Positions 8,481 to 17,891 are shown, counted from the stretch's first letter. The stretch: DNA of 29,793 nucleotides from Alkalibacterium indicireducens (GCF_039522005.1 NZ_BAAADA010000014.1:1-29793); one strand, 5' to 3'. Translations and numbers: made by a program. The notes: generated from the sequence alone by a model not told the origin.

Positions 8481-9980
8481 ATGACGTTAAGCAAAGTGAA
8501 GGAAGCAACCTACCTGACTGCGGATAATCATGCGCGTTACCGGACGATTATGCGCTATTTTTATATCCAGCATGAGCGTATGAGGGAGTTTATTTTTCCT
8601 GAAGAAGTGATGACCCATGTAAAAAGTCAGAATGGGTTTTCCGATTATGATGAAGACAACCTGCATATCGATTTGAACCAGCTGGTTAAATGGGGAAATC
8701 TCAAGCCTCGTCAGGAATTGGGTAATTCCAAAACAATTGACGAGTATAAGAAGAAGCGATTTCGGTATCAGCCCACTCCATATACCATTGAGTTCGAACG
8801 CATGCTGATTGAGATGGAGAACAAAGAGGAATCATTCGGTGGAGTGCTTGAACGGACTCAGTTCAGTAGACTTTACAGCTACTTGCAGAGTTTGGAGCAG
8901 ATTGTTCTGAAAAACAAAATGGTGACTGATGAAGAAGCAAATCAGTTATGGGAAGATATCCAAACATATTTCCGTCAGATTGTCGAGAATACCTCAGATT
9001 ATATTGGATATATTAGCAGTGAAGAAGTGGAAGAACGAATGAAAACTGAAGAATTCTTGATTTACAAAGATAAATTTACTGCGTATTTAAGAGAATTTAT
9101 CCGAGCTATGCAGTCAACATCCGAACAAATCAGAGCTAAGCTGATTTTAATGACCACTGAAGATTTGTATCATTTTTTCGAGCAGGTCTGGCGTCATAAA
9201 ACCCAGGCAAGACTTGAAGAAGTGGATGTGTCGCATGAAGCGAAACCTTTTGAGGAGTATTCTGGTCGCTGGCTCGCTATTCAATCATGGTTCAGAGGGA
9301 CACAGTCCTATGGTAAAAGTGAGTCAGAAATGCTTCTTGAACGGACTACTGATGCCATCAGAAAAATCACTCAAGTCGTTCAACGTATGGGTGAACGGAA
9401 TCAGAATCTGCGAAGCAGACGAGAAGAATACCTTCATTTGGCAGACTGGTTTAGTGAAATTGAGTCAATCAAAGAGGCACACGAATTATACGCAGCAGCA
9501 TTTGGATTTGATCATTCTCGGCATTATTATATCGATCAGTATCCGACTGATGATTTATACACGGATATTTGGGAAATTGAGCCGATGATTCACACGACTA
9601 AACCGATGATTCGTACGTATCGTGAAAAGACTCGAGCTAATATGGTCATCGATCGTACTGAGGAAAGACTTAAGTCCAGACAAGTTTTCCTCAAAGAAAA
9701 AGAACTCGAGCGGGAATGGATTGAACAGTATATTAATGGACAAAAAATAGAACTCGATTCAATTGGTCGTGTTCAGCCAGCAGTGAGACAAATTTTCCTG
9801 AACTGGATAGGGAAAGCGATGGGTCATAAAGACCGAACCGTTCAAACTGACCTAGGAGTGAAAATCAAGCTTCATTTTAAAGAAGGCCGGATAACGTTAG
9901 ATTCTGAAGATGGCAAAATCGATATGCCAAATGTCTGGTTCGAACTGATTGGAGAGAAAGGTGAGGCAGACTATGCTTGA
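8481..9980 (+). CDS. jetA: Wadjet JetA, kleisin-like subunit (DUF2397/TIGR02677)
   Basis: This is the first gene of a type II Wadjet operon, 499 residues. It matches the TIGR02677/DUF2397 pattern: an opening YLTADNHARYRTIMRYFY-type segment, a winged-helix-like region around residues 30-75 ending LVKWGNLKPRQ, then KKRFRYQPTPYTIEFERML. Long amphipathic helices fill the middle (about 110-400), and the C-terminal part is a small globular region. In Wadjet, JetA is the MukF-like kleisin that closes the SMC ring and bridges JetC heads with JetB. The complex extrudes DNA loops and directs cleavage of closed circular plasmids. Its stop overlaps the jetB start by 8 nt, indicating translational coupling. 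The role is inferred from family and operon; nothing in the gene looks damaged. Confidence 0.88.
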   Translation: MTLSKVKEATYLTADNHARYRTIMRYFYIQHERMREFIFPEEVMTHVKSQNGFSDYDEDNLHIDLNQLVKWGNLKPRQELGNSKTIDEYKKKRFRYQPTPYTIEFERMLIEMENKEESFGGVLERTQFSRLYSYLQSLEQIVLKNKMVTDEEANQLWEDIQTYFRQIVENTSDYIGYISSEEVEERMKTEEFLIYKDKFTAYLREFIRAMQSTSEQIRAKLILMTTEDLYHFFEQVWRHKTQARLEEVDVSHEAKPFEEYSGRWLAIQSWFRGTQSYGKSESEMLLERTTDAIRKITQVVQRMGERNQNLRSRREEYLHLADWFSEIESIKEAHELYAAAFGFDHSRHYYIDQYPTDDLYTDIWEIEPMIHTTKPMIRTYREKTRANMVIDRTEERLKSRQVFLKEKELEREWIEQYINGQKIELDSIGRVQPAVRQIFLNWIGKAMGHKDRTVQTDLGVKIKLHFKEGRITLDSEDGKIDMPNVWFELIGEKGEADYA

Positions 9981-11142
9981 AACAGGATTCACTGAACAAC
10001 AGCAACATGCTTTAGGTCTGCTGTTTGAGAATTACTGGATACTAAGACAGGATAGTCCTTCTGACTACCAGCTTATCCGGGAAAATGAAAAAGCACTTAG
10101 ACGATATGTCTCAGAAAAGCTAGGCTATTCACTGATTATACACAAAGACTTTATCAAACTTGAAAAAGTACCGGTCGAACCTAAAAGCTGGATGGGTATT
10201 CAGGACTTTCAGCATCCAAGAGATTATGTTCTATTTTGCTGTGGACTGGCATATCTGGAGAATCGATCAGTCGAAGACCAGTTTCTTTTATCTGAACTGG
10301 CAAAAGAACTGGAGGAAAGCTACCCTGGTTTAATAAAAATCGACTGGACGAATTATCAGCATCGTCAATCTCTGGTACGAGTGCTTAAGAAAATGGTCGA
10401 ATTGAACTGTATCCGTGAAGTGGACAGCTATTCCGGTGGAGTAGAAGAATTTGCTCGTTCTGAAGAACAAGAAGTGCTGTATCAAGGAACCATTTATTCT
10501 CGTTATTACATGCGGAATCACTTAAGGACACTGAAAAGTTGTCAGACTATAGAAGATATTCTGACAATGGACTGGGAACGTAGTCAGGAAGATATCCGAA
10601 GAAAGCGTGTCTACCGTCAACTGTTCATAGAACCAGTTCTCTACCGTAAAGAACAAGATGATGAAGATTTCGACTATATCAGACGCTATCGTAATCGTGT
10701 AAGGGAAGATATAGAAGAACATTCACCATTTGAATTACAAGTAACGAAAAATGCAGCTATGCTGACTCTTCCTGAGCAGAAACAGCAATATGAATCGTAT
10801 CCTGACAGAAAAGCGCGATCCCTGCTTAGCCTGCATGTTCAAAGTTTTTTACGTGACCGTCTCGATCAGTTTGAGATCAGTTCTTTTGGAGAAATCAGAC
10901 TGACTCGTGCTCAATTTGAAGTAATCATCGAAAACGTTAGTTCAGAATTCAAACTAGGCTGGAGCATAGAATATAGAGAAAAAAGTAGCTTAAAGAAAAC
11001 AGCAGAAGATGTACTGGAACACCTAATCGAGTGGTCTTTTGCTCGCATAGAAGAAGAGACTGGTCTCATCATATTTATGGCAGCCATTGCACGTATGAAA
11101 GGGCAGTACCCAGACGACTTTAAGGAGGAAGCTAACGAGTGA
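9973..11142 (+). CDS. jetB: Wadjet JetB, MukE-like subunit (DUF2398/TIGR02678)
   Basis: This is the second Wadjet gene, 389 residues from the ATG at 9973. I prefer this start because AAAGGTGAGG precedes it and it overlaps the end of jetA; an in-frame TTG at 9949 is possible but has no better ribosome site. The N-terminal segment (LIRENEKALRRYVSEKLGYSL) and the following DYVLFCCGLAYLENR region are typical of TIGR02678/DUF2398. Predicted winged-helix content and size fit a MukE-like dimer that binds the kleisin and DNA. No catalytic motif is expected or seen. AAGGAGG near its end serves jetC. The assignment rests on the family pattern and on its fixed position between jetA and the SMC gene. Confidence 0.87.
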   Translation: MLETGFTEQQQHALGLLFENYWILRQDSPSDYQLIRENEKALRRYVSEKLGYSLIIHKDFIKLEKVPVEPKSWMGIQDFQHPRDYVLFCCGLAYLENRSVEDQFLLSELAKELEESYPGLIKIDWTNYQHRQSLVRVLKKMVELNCIREVDSYSGGVEEFARSEEQEVLYQGTIYSRYYMRNHLRTLKSCQTIEDILTMDWERSQEDIRRKRVYRQLFIEPVLYRKEQDDEDFDYIRRYRNRVREDIEEHSPFELQVTKNAAMLTLPEQKQQYESYPDRKARSLLSLHVQSFLRDRLDQFEISSFGEIRLTRAQFEVIIENVSSEFKLGWSIEYREKSSLKKTAEDVLEHLIEWSFARIEEETGLIIFMAAIARMKGQYPDDFKEEANE

Positions 11143-14100
11143 TGAATAGTGAAAACAAATGGGAAATCAACCGAGCCGGACTATTTAACTACTGGTACTA
11201 TGAGGATGAAGTGTTTGACTTTGCCGACGGAAAGCTTCTTTTAAGAGGAAATAATGGGGCGGGAAAATCTGTAACCATGCAGAGTTTTTTACCTGTCTTA
11301 CTTGATGGATCGACTCGACCAGAAAGGCTTGACCCATTCGGATCCAGAGCCCGTCGAATGGAAGATTATCTATTAGGAGAAAAAGAAGTAACGGATCTTG
11401 AGGAGCGCACAGGTTACTTGTATATGGAATTTAAAAGAAAAAAGACTGATCAGTACATAACCATAGGAATTGGACTGAAAGCAAGACGAGGAGCCCAACT
11501 TACTTTTTGGGGATTCGTTATCACAGATAACCGACGCATCGGCATAGACTTTTCTTTATATTCCGAAGACATACATGAAGGGAAAAAAGTAAAAATCCCA
11601 CTATCAAAAATCCAAATGCGTAATCAGCTGGATGATGGAGGCGAACTGGTAGACACAAAAGGGGACTATGCCAGTCTCGTGAACCAGCATATTTTCGGGT
11701 ATGAAACCATCGAAGAATACGAGGATTTAATCAAGCTCCTTATTCAACTGCGCAGCCCTAAACTCTCAAAGGATTTCAGACCGACTGTCATTTATGACAT
11801 TCTTGAAGAAGCTTTACCTCCTTTATCTGACGATGACCTGCGCCACTTGTCTGACACGATTGAACAGATGGATCAGACTAAGCAACAGCTCGAACAGCTG
11901 AATCGTGAATACCATGCGGTTTCTGCGCTCAATAAAGTCTATACACAATACAATCAGAAAGTACTGTATGAGCAGGCTAATGGATTAAAAACAGCTTCTG
12001 ATAATTTTAAACAAGAGGAAGCTGCGCTTAACTATAAAAAGACAGAAAAAAATAATCTGGATAACGATATTAATCAATTAGAAGAAGATATTTTAAAACA
12101 TGAATTAGACAAGCAAGCAGCAGAAAAGCAACGTCAGCGATTAGCACAGCACAAGGTATGGAATTTAGAAACGGAACGTCGGGAAAAGACCGATGACTTA
12201 AACAAGGAAACGGGTCGGTTAAAAGATTCTCAATCACGTCTGGATATTGCTCGAAAAAAAGAATATAGCGCCCGGGAACAACGCGATGCTATAGAACTAA
12301 AAAGTCGAGAACAGGAAAATGAGCTGACTGATTTTTTGGAGGATCTGGCTTCCAGTGCAAGCGAGGCAGCTTTTGAAGAATCACATAAAATTCACTCCAG
12401 TGATTTCATGGAACAGTACAAATCACTGTTTGCTTTTGATGCATGGGAAAAGCAGGCGGAAGATCACCTTGCACAGCTTGATGAGATTGCAGAGAAATTG
12501 AGTGCCTTGGACAGGTTAAGAGATTCATTTGAATCAAAAGATCGTCACTTAGGAGAAGTTAAATATCAGAAAGATGCGTTACGCATAGAAGAAAAGGACT
12601 GGAATGACTGGTTCCGGGAAGAAAAGAATAAACAACTGGACTCTATATACAGCTGGGTTCAAGACGCTTCTTATTTATCTGTACCTGAAGAAACCATGCA
12701 GAATGTGTCACGGGCAATGCAACATTTGTATGAAGACTACCGCTATGACGATATTCGTGAACCTGTTCGTGAGACTGTTCATCAGTACGAGTCGGTAAAA
12801 CGAGAAGACCTTGCTAATCTGAAAGTAAAGATTAATTCTCAGAAAGAACGACTTGAAGAACTCACGATTGAATTAAGCGAATGGAAGAACAAGAAAGATC
12901 CGGATCCTCAGACTCCACCTTTAAGTAAGGCATTTCGTGAAAAACTCATCAACAAAGGTGTTTCAGCTGTACCTTTATACAATGCGGTTGAATTCAGACC
13001 CGAGATTGATGAGGAGACTCAGAAAAGAATCGAAGCAGCATTACTGGAATCTGGACTTCTCGATGCTCTGATAACTGATAAAACCATCAACGTCGAACAT
13101 GACCGCATTCTCACACCTAATCCGCAAATCATGGCCTATACTTTAGCAGATATTTTAAAGCCTGACTTAGATGAAGATGCTACGTTATCAAATGAACAGG
13201 TTGATCAGATCCTCAGAAGTATCCTTATTGATGAATCCAATCGTGAAGCACTTTCTATATCAGAAAAAGGGTATTATTCAATTGGCCTTATGACGGGTCA
13301 TGCCATTCCTGTGGAGTCCGTTCGTTTTATAGGTAAGAATGCCCGTAAAAGATATAGAGACAGTCAGATCGAACAACTGAACGTATCGATTGAAAATGTA
13401 AAAGTTCAACTGAAAGATTATAAAGAAAAACAAACTGCTATAGAGTATGATATCGACATTGCCAGACAAGCCTTCCGCCAGTTTCCTAATGATAAAGATT
13501 TAGCGGAAGGATATAAGCAGCTCACATCTGTGCAGCATAAGATTTCACAGGTAACCATCCAGATTGACATGTTGTCAGAAGAAGTAAAGACAATTGGGGC
13601 TGAACTAAAAACTCAAAACCAGCTGCTTATTCAACAAACCCGTTCATTCACTCTTCCTTTAGCTCTAACCGCTTATCAGGAGGCCGTTAAAGTTATGCGC
13701 CTGTATGAAAAAGGACTTGGTGAACTGAAACGCATGCACATGCAAGTACTCAATAATCAAGAGCGTCATAAAGACATTTCAGCCAGACTGGAAGAACTGG
13801 AAGACGAGCTGATAAGACACAAGGGGGAGATTAATACCTATCAGCCTCAAGTGGACCGCCTAAAAAAAGACATTGAGTATATCAATCAGCAAATCGAACA
13901 AGAAGGAATCAGTGATATTCGTAAACAAATTCAAGAAACCATTGATACCATGGATAAATTAGACCGTTTAATTATTGACAAAAGGAAAGAACATACGTCT
14001 AAATCTAAGGATATAGAATATGTCGAGAAAAACATTCAGGAGTATGAGGTCAGTCTGACATTTTGGAATAATCTGATGGAAGCCTGGAAGAATTCCTTTT

Positions 14101-15299
14101 CTAATGAATGGTCTAAAAACCTTCATGATTTCACTGATTTTGCAGACCTTTCTTTAGCAGAACAAGCACAAAAAGTGCAGGAAGCTTATACATCAATGGA
14201 AAATCAGGACCTGTCGGTTTTAAATGGTCGTTTATCTCGTGTAAGGAACGATCAGCTGGATAACTTGATTGAATTTAGTCCTACACAGAGAACTGATCGC
14301 GTGCCCGTTCCTGACTGGATGCAATTAGAAGTACAGAGGCCTGAGTTTGAAATCATGGTGAAAGATTGGCAGCGTGCCTCACAGAGAGAAGTCATTGAAT
14401 GTTTGTATCAGGCTAAAAAAGTCAGTCCCTATACTGTTGAAAAAGAGTTGTCTGCATTGAAAGAGCGACAACAAGTGTATCTGGATGAACAGGATAAACG
14501 CCTATATGAAGAAATACTGTTCCAGTCTGTTGGACATAAACTTCGCTCAAGAATAGGACGAGCGGAACGCTGGGTAGAAGAAATGAAAGAATTAATGCAG
14601 TCACGAAACGATTCCTCCGGTTTGATGTTCTCCATAAAATGGAAACCAAGAACAGCGGAAACCGAAGACGAATTGGATACCAGAGAGTTAGTCAATCTGC
14701 TCAGACAAAAATCCGAACTGTTGAATGATGATGATATTGACAAAGTGACTAGACATTTTAGAACAAAAATCGAACGAGCTAAGGGAATAATGAATGATTC
14801 AACTGAACTTCAGACCCTCCTTCAAGTGCTGAAACAAGTGCTTGATTATCGCAGATGGTTCTCATTCGAATTGAGTTTTCAGAGAAAAGGAGACGACAGA
14901 AAACGTCCTTTGACAGATAATCAGTTTTATAAGTTCAGTGGGGGAGAAAAAGCACGAGCGATGTACATTCCGCTATTCATTGCTACTTATTCAAGGTATA
15001 AAGAAGCGGATAGTACAGCGCCTTATCTGATTTCCCTTGATGAAGCCTTTGCTGGAGTGGACGATAGAAATATTGCTGATCTATTCGAAGTCGTTGAAGA
15101 GTTAAATTTCAACTATATCATTAATTCACAAGTTTTATGGGGAGATTACCCAACCGTTTCACAATTAGCAATAAGTGAACTCTTTCGACCTCAAAATGCG
15201 GATCACGTCGCCGTCATCCGCTATTTATGGGACGGGAGAAAACGCACATTGGTAACTGATGAGAATGGTGAAAGCCAAGAAGGTGAGTCGGATGAGTAA
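11142..15299 (+). CDS. jetC: Wadjet JetC, SMC-like ATPase (TIGR02680)
   Basis: This is the motor of the Wadjet complex, 1385 residues from the ATG at 11142. A GTG three bases upstream is an equally possible start, because AAGGAGG is 10 nt from it and 13 nt from the ATG. The N-terminal head begins with the family signature NRAGLFNYWYYEDEVFDFAD and Walker A GNNGAGKS (about 36-43). A hinge region near 600-740 separates long Glu/Lys/Gln-rich coiled coils (about 230-580 and 740-1090). The C-terminal head has the ABC signature FSGGEKARAMY (S1266) and Walker B LISLDEAFAGVD (D1300-E1301). This is the MukB-like arrangement of one chain folding back on itself. ATP hydrolysis would drive loop extrusion on circular DNA. 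All ATPase motifs are intact. The reading frame runs without interruption and overlaps jetD by 8 nt. Confidence 0.92.
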   Translation: MNSENKWEINRAGLFNYWYYEDEVFDFADGKLLLRGNNGAGKSVTMQSFLPVLLDGSTRPERLDPFGSRARRMEDYLLGEKEVTDLEERTGYLYMEFKRKKTDQYITIGIGLKARRGAQLTFWGFVITDNRRIGIDFSLYSEDIHEGKKVKIPLSKIQMRNQLDDGGELVDTKGDYASLVNQHIFGYETIEEYEDLIKLLIQLRSPKLSKDFRPTVIYDILEEALPPLSDDDLRHLSDTIEQMDQTKQQLEQLNREYHAVSALNKVYTQYNQKVLYEQANGLKTASDNFKQEEAALNYKKTEKNNLDNDINQLEEDILKHELDKQAAEKQRQRLAQHKVWNLETERREKTDDLNKETGRLKDSQSRLDIARKKEYSAREQRDAIELKSREQENELTDFLEDLASSASEAAFEESHKIHSSDFMEQYKSLFAFDAWEKQAEDHLAQLDEIAEKLSALDRLRDSFESKDRHLGEVKYQKDALRIEEKDWNDWFREEKNKQLDSIYSWVQDASYLSVPEETMQNVSRAMQHLYEDYRYDDIREPVRETVHQYESVKREDLANLKVKINSQKERLEELTIELSEWKNKKDPDPQTPPLSKAFREKLINKGVSAVPLYNAVEFRPEIDEETQKRIEAALLESGLLDALITDKTINVEHDRILTPNPQIMAYTLADILKPDLDEDATLSNEQVDQILRSILIDESNREALSISEKGYYSIGLMTGHAIPVESVRFIGKNARKRYRDSQIEQLNVSIENVKVQLKDYKEKQTAIEYDIDIARQAFRQFPNDKDLAEGYKQLTSVQHKISQVTIQIDMLSEEVKTIGAELKTQNQLLIQQTRSFTLPLALTAYQEAVKVMRLYEKGLGELKRMHMQVLNNQERHKDISARLEELEDELIRHKGEINTYQPQVDRLKKDIEYINQQIEQEGISDIRKQIQETIDTMDKLDRLIIDKRKEHTSKSKDIEYVEKNIQEYEVSLTFWNNLMEAWKNSFSNEWSKNLHDFTDFADLSLAEQAQKVQEAYTSMENQDLSVLNGRLSRVRNDQLDNLIEFSPTQRTDRVPVPDWMQLEVQRPEFEIMVKDWQRASQREVIECLYQAKKVSPYTVEKELSALKERQQVYLDEQDKRLYEEILFQSVGHKLRSRIGRAERWVEEMKELMQSRNDSSGLMFSIKWKPRTAETEDELDTRELVNLLRQKSELLNDDDIDKVTRHFRTKIERAKGIMNDSTELQTLLQVLKQVLDYRRWFSFELSFQRKGDDRKRPLTDNQFYKFSGGEKARAMYIPLFIATYSRYKEADSTAPYLISLDEAFAGVDDRNIADLFEVVEELNFNYIINSQVLWGDYPTVSQLAISELFRPQNADHVAVIRYLWDGRKRTLVTDENGESQEGESDE

Positions 15300-16593
15300 G
15301 CAAGATCATCAATCGATTCAGTATTTCAAAGCACATGCACTCTATAAAAAACTGTTTTCCGAATTCAAAAAGAAGTATGAATCCTTAGGTAAAATAGGCG
15401 GCAGTGTGTCCTTGATTCAATTCTCGGATAATGAGATTGAAGAATTAGCTGAGTTTTTAGGAATAAGACCTGATATCCTTTTGAAAAAGAGAAGAATAAC
15501 CTTACTTCAGTTTGAAAAACAGCTTAAAAAATATAAGTTTGATGATTTAGATTTACGGCAATTACTTGAATTATATTTTGGTGAAAGCCTTATTTCAAAT
15601 AGCCAGAGGCAGGAACAACAGGCTCTTGAGCTGCAGTCCTACCTAAATCATTTAAAAATGAACTATTCGTCTGCAGAGATTTGGCTTGATTATCTGGAAG
15701 GGAAATCTTCAGATAGTTACTGGATATACAGATTGATGGAAGAATCTTATGATGATTTTGAATCGTACGTTGACATCCTAGATAGGGTCTTGCAGAACAT
15801 TCCGGAAAACCCTATTAGACTGCCAGTCTTTGCCCAGCAAATGACTGGCAATCCCCATGCATTTGATCGGAACCAGAATCATGGGAGGCTGCTGATTCAC
15901 GTGCTGACTGTACGAGAAGCCAGGTATGACCATGAAAAGGTGGTTATTCCGACAACCAGTGAAGGTATCAATGAACTGCTTTTGACGTATAATATCTTAA
16001 GAGACGATATTGCTAATTATGTAACTGTAGCTAACCTTATGGCAGATACAGACAGTCCTAAGAAAGAGTTCTGGAAAATAGCTTGTGACACGAGGGTAGT
16101 CCAGAATGTGCCTATCCGTGAACTGATTCACCTCGACAGTCTCTATCCCTCTAATCATAAAAAAGATGTATGGATCGTCGAAAACTCTGGAGTCTTTTCC
16201 AGCATACTGGATGCCGTCCCTGAAGCTCCCTTAATTTGTACACACGGACAATTTAAATTGGCATCCTGGAAGTGTTTTGATCTGCTAGTTAAGAATGGCA
16301 TCAGACTTCATTATTCTAGTGACCTGGATCCTGAAGGGATAGGGATGGCGCAACGATTATTAAATCGCTACCCAGATTTAGTTGAATTGTGGGAAATGAC
16401 TGAACATTCCTACGCTAAGTCTGTTTCTAATGGCGATTCATTGTCTGAAGCACGACTGAAAAAACTGAATGCTATTACCAATCAAGATTTGCTGGCTATC
16501 AAGCATGAAATGAATCAAAACAAAGCCCCTGGTTACCAGGAAGCTCTATTGGATGATATGATTGAGGTTTTACAAAAGAATTTAAAGTACTAA
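15292..16593 (+). CDS. jetD: Wadjet JetD, Toprim nuclease subunit (DUF3323/DUF2399)
   Basis: This is the last Wadjet gene, 433 residues from the ATG at 15292, which sits in ATGAGTAA overlapping the jetC stop and follows AGAAGGTGAG. A longer frame opens at 15259 but has no good ribosome site. The N-terminal two thirds fit the arm/DNA-binding part (DUF3323). The C-terminal third is a Toprim fold like that of topoisomerase VI-type proteins: the acidic residue E297 in WIVENSGVF and the DxD pair D344/D346 in SSDLDPEGIGMA are all present. These residues bind metal for DNA cleavage. In Wadjet, JetD nicks or cuts plasmid DNA after JetABC has extruded it, sparing the large chromosome. The nuclease looks intact, so the system should be active if expressed. 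Confidence 0.9.
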   Translation: MSKQDHQSIQYFKAHALYKKLFSEFKKKYESLGKIGGSVSLIQFSDNEIEELAEFLGIRPDILLKKRRITLLQFEKQLKKYKFDDLDLRQLLELYFGESLISNSQRQEQQALELQSYLNHLKMNYSSAEIWLDYLEGKSSDSYWIYRLMEESYDDFESYVDILDRVLQNIPENPIRLPVFAQQMTGNPHAFDRNQNHGRLLIHVLTVREARYDHEKVVIPTTSEGINELLLTYNILRDDIANYVTVANLMADTDSPKKEFWKIACDTRVVQNVPIRELIHLDSLYPSNHKKDVWIVENSGVFSSILDAVPEAPLICTHGQFKLASWKCFDLLVKNGIRLHYSSDLDPEGIGMAQRLLNRYPDLVELWEMTEHSYAKSVSNGDSLSEARLKKLNAITNQDLLAIKHEMNQNKAPGYQEALLDDMIEVLQKNLKY

Positions 16594-16660
16594 TATAAAG
16601 GTGAAATCTGGTCAATCCAGATTATCGTTATAGCTTTTTAAGGGTCATACCATATCTGAA

Positions 16661-16702
16661 AATGGAGTTCAAGAGGCTAAGGCGTTTTGAACTTCATTTT
16701 TT
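16661..16702 (+). terminator. Terminator downstream of the Wadjet operon
   Basis: AATGGAGTTCAA and TTGAACTTCATT pair with one mismatch around a loop and run into TTTTTT. A smaller perfect hairpin (AATCTGG/CCAGATT, about 16605-16623) lies closer to the stop of jetD. From 16703 to 16842 I see only A/T-rich sequence with no gene. Confidence 0.75.
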
Positions 16703-16842
16703 ATGTATAGAATGCATTTCAAACGAGAAAGGTCTCTAAACTTCATCTAAAATATGAACAACGAACCTCAATCCCTGTTAGAAGTGATATTTTTATTATG
16801 TTATTATAATATTAACCATATAAATAAGTTCTTTGTATACAC

Positions 16843-16940
16843 TGTTGAGTATTGCGGACAGAAAGAACCACTTGTGCGGAGTTTAGAGCCAGTAATTGCG
16901 AGACATAGAGCCACTCAATGCGGATAAAAAGGCCACTGAT
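16843..16940. mobile_element. Right-end transposase-binding repeats of an IS21-family remnant
   Basis: From TGTTGAG at 16843 there are four direct repeats whose TGCG(GA) words begin at 16853, 16875, 16897 and 16919, an exact 22-bp period. Each is followed by a CCACT or CCAGT word. IS21-family ends start with TG and carry several such direct repeats, believed to bind the transposase. The adjacent truncated istB gene reads away from them in the expected direction, so this should be the right end of that element. Confidence 0.6.
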
Positions 16941-16963
16941 ATTTTACTCATCAGTGGCCTTTT
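16927..16963. terminator. Bidirectional terminator inside the IS21 remnant
   Basis: AAAAGGCCACTGAT (16927-16940) and ATCAGTGGCCTTTT (16950-16963) form a perfect 14-bp stem with a 9-nt loop. It has A's on one side and T's on the other, so it can act in both directions. It follows the small ORF on the minus strand and overlaps the fourth 22-bp repeat. Confidence 0.8.
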
Positions 16964-16965
16964 GT

Positions 16966-17148
16966 CTATTCTTCTAGCCCATTATCTATAATGGATATTG
17001 CTAATTTCACCATATCATTTTCCGGCGGTAACTCATCCTCAAGATAGAAAGGGACTAATAAATTCTCTATTTCCATCATAATTTCATCTGGTAAATAACG
17101 GTGAAAAAAATAACGAGCAAGTCTATCTTCCACTTCTGAAGGAATCAT
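16966..17148 (-). CDS. Small acidic hypothetical protein downstream of istB
   Basis: This 60-residue ORF starts with an ATG that overlaps the istB stop as ATGA and ends just before a strong terminator. The tight coupling suggests it is a real third gene of the insertion sequence, not a chance frame. The product is acidic and predicted to be helical, with residues such as RLARYFFHRYLPDEIMMEIENL-type aromatic and charged clusters split by prolines. It has no signal peptide, cysteines or known motif. I do not recognise a function. Because the upstream genes of the element are lost, it is probably no longer expressed. Confidence 0.45.
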   Translation of the reverse strand: MIPSEVEDRLARYFFHRYLPDEIMMEIENLLVPFYLEDELPPENDMVKLAISIIDNGLEE

Positions 17149-17531
17149 TTCACTGCCCTCAATCCATGTCTCTCACGCATAGAGACCTCTCCATCGATCA
17201 GAATACTGTAAGAATCATGCACAATACGATCAAGGATTGCATCTGCGACGAGAGCTTCACCGAGTTTCTCATACCATCCTTCAGGGGCTGTCTGTGAACA
17301 AAAAATAGTAGAAGCTGTCTTCAAACGAGATTCTATGATTTCAAATAAAGTTAAGGCATGTTCTTCTGGTAATGCCGTTAATAACCATTCATCAATAATA
17401 AGCAGGTCAACTTTCTTATACTTCTTAATCAATCGGCGGAAACTTCCGTCTGCATCATTTCTTGCTGAAATAAATTCGTCAAGTAGTTCTGGCAAACGTA
17501 CATATTTCACTTTATAATGTTGGCGACAGGC
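17145..17531 (-). pseudogene. istB: IS21-family helper ATPase IstB, C-terminal fragment
   Basis: About 128 residues match the C-terminal half of IstB, the DnaC-like ATPase that assists IS21 transposase. Recognisable pieces are ACRQHYKVKYVRLPELLDE, the Walker B region KKVDLLIIDEWLLT, STIFCSQTAPEGWYEKLGE and ADAILDRIVHDSY. The N-terminal half with Walker A is missing, as is the istA transposase gene. The frame does continue upstream to 17720, but that part is only the complement of the PepSY gene. The break lies near 17529-17535. The element therefore cannot move on its own. Loss of the left half together with half of a chromosomal gene points to a deletion starting inside the IS. Confidence 0.85.
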
Positions 17532-17870
17532 TTGAATATCGATGAGATCGAATTTGAACGAGAAGACGGACGTTACGTCTATGACTTTGAAGGATGGGAT
17601 GGAGAATTCGAATATGAAATGGAAATAGACGCTCAGACTGGGGAAATTCTTTCTCAAGAAACTGAACCTGACACTGATCATGATGATATCCTTGATTTGG
17701 ACGGCATAATCAGTCCGCAAGAAGCAATGGCTATTGCACTTGAAGCAGCAGGATCAGGTTACGTTGAAGAATGGGATCTTGAGCTGGAAAACGGCTTTAC
17801 GGTGTATGAAGTAGACATTGAAGGTGGAGAAGACCAGGACGTCGATGCTCACACTGGGGAAATCCGTTAA
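17529..17870 (+). pseudogene. PepSY-domain protein, 3' fragment
   Basis: The fragment encodes about 113 residues of a PepSY-type protein. It has a half-repeat ending EYEMEIDAQTGEILS, then a second repeat ISPQEAMAIALEAAGSGYVE...VYEVDIEG, closing with DVDAHTGEIR. Intact proteins of this type are secreted or lipid-anchored, with a signal peptide ahead of two PepSY repeats. Here the signal sequence and start of the first repeat are gone, cut at the boundary with the istB fragment. An ATG at 17517 gives an open frame but lies in the IS part and has no ribosome site. It is very acidic. A terminator follows, so this is the genuine 3' end of a former chromosomal gene. Confidence 0.75.
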
Positions 17871-17891
17871 ATTAGTTTTTCTTTCAAAAAG

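Noticed and set aside
16853..16940. CRISPR or iteron-type origin from the 22-bp repeats
   Set aside because: The repeats have no spacers and sit at the TG end of an IS21 remnant next to istB; no replication gene is nearby.
17532..17720. N-terminal extension of the istB frame
   Set aside because: This part is the complement of the PepSY coding sequence and does not resemble IstB, which should have a Walker A region here.
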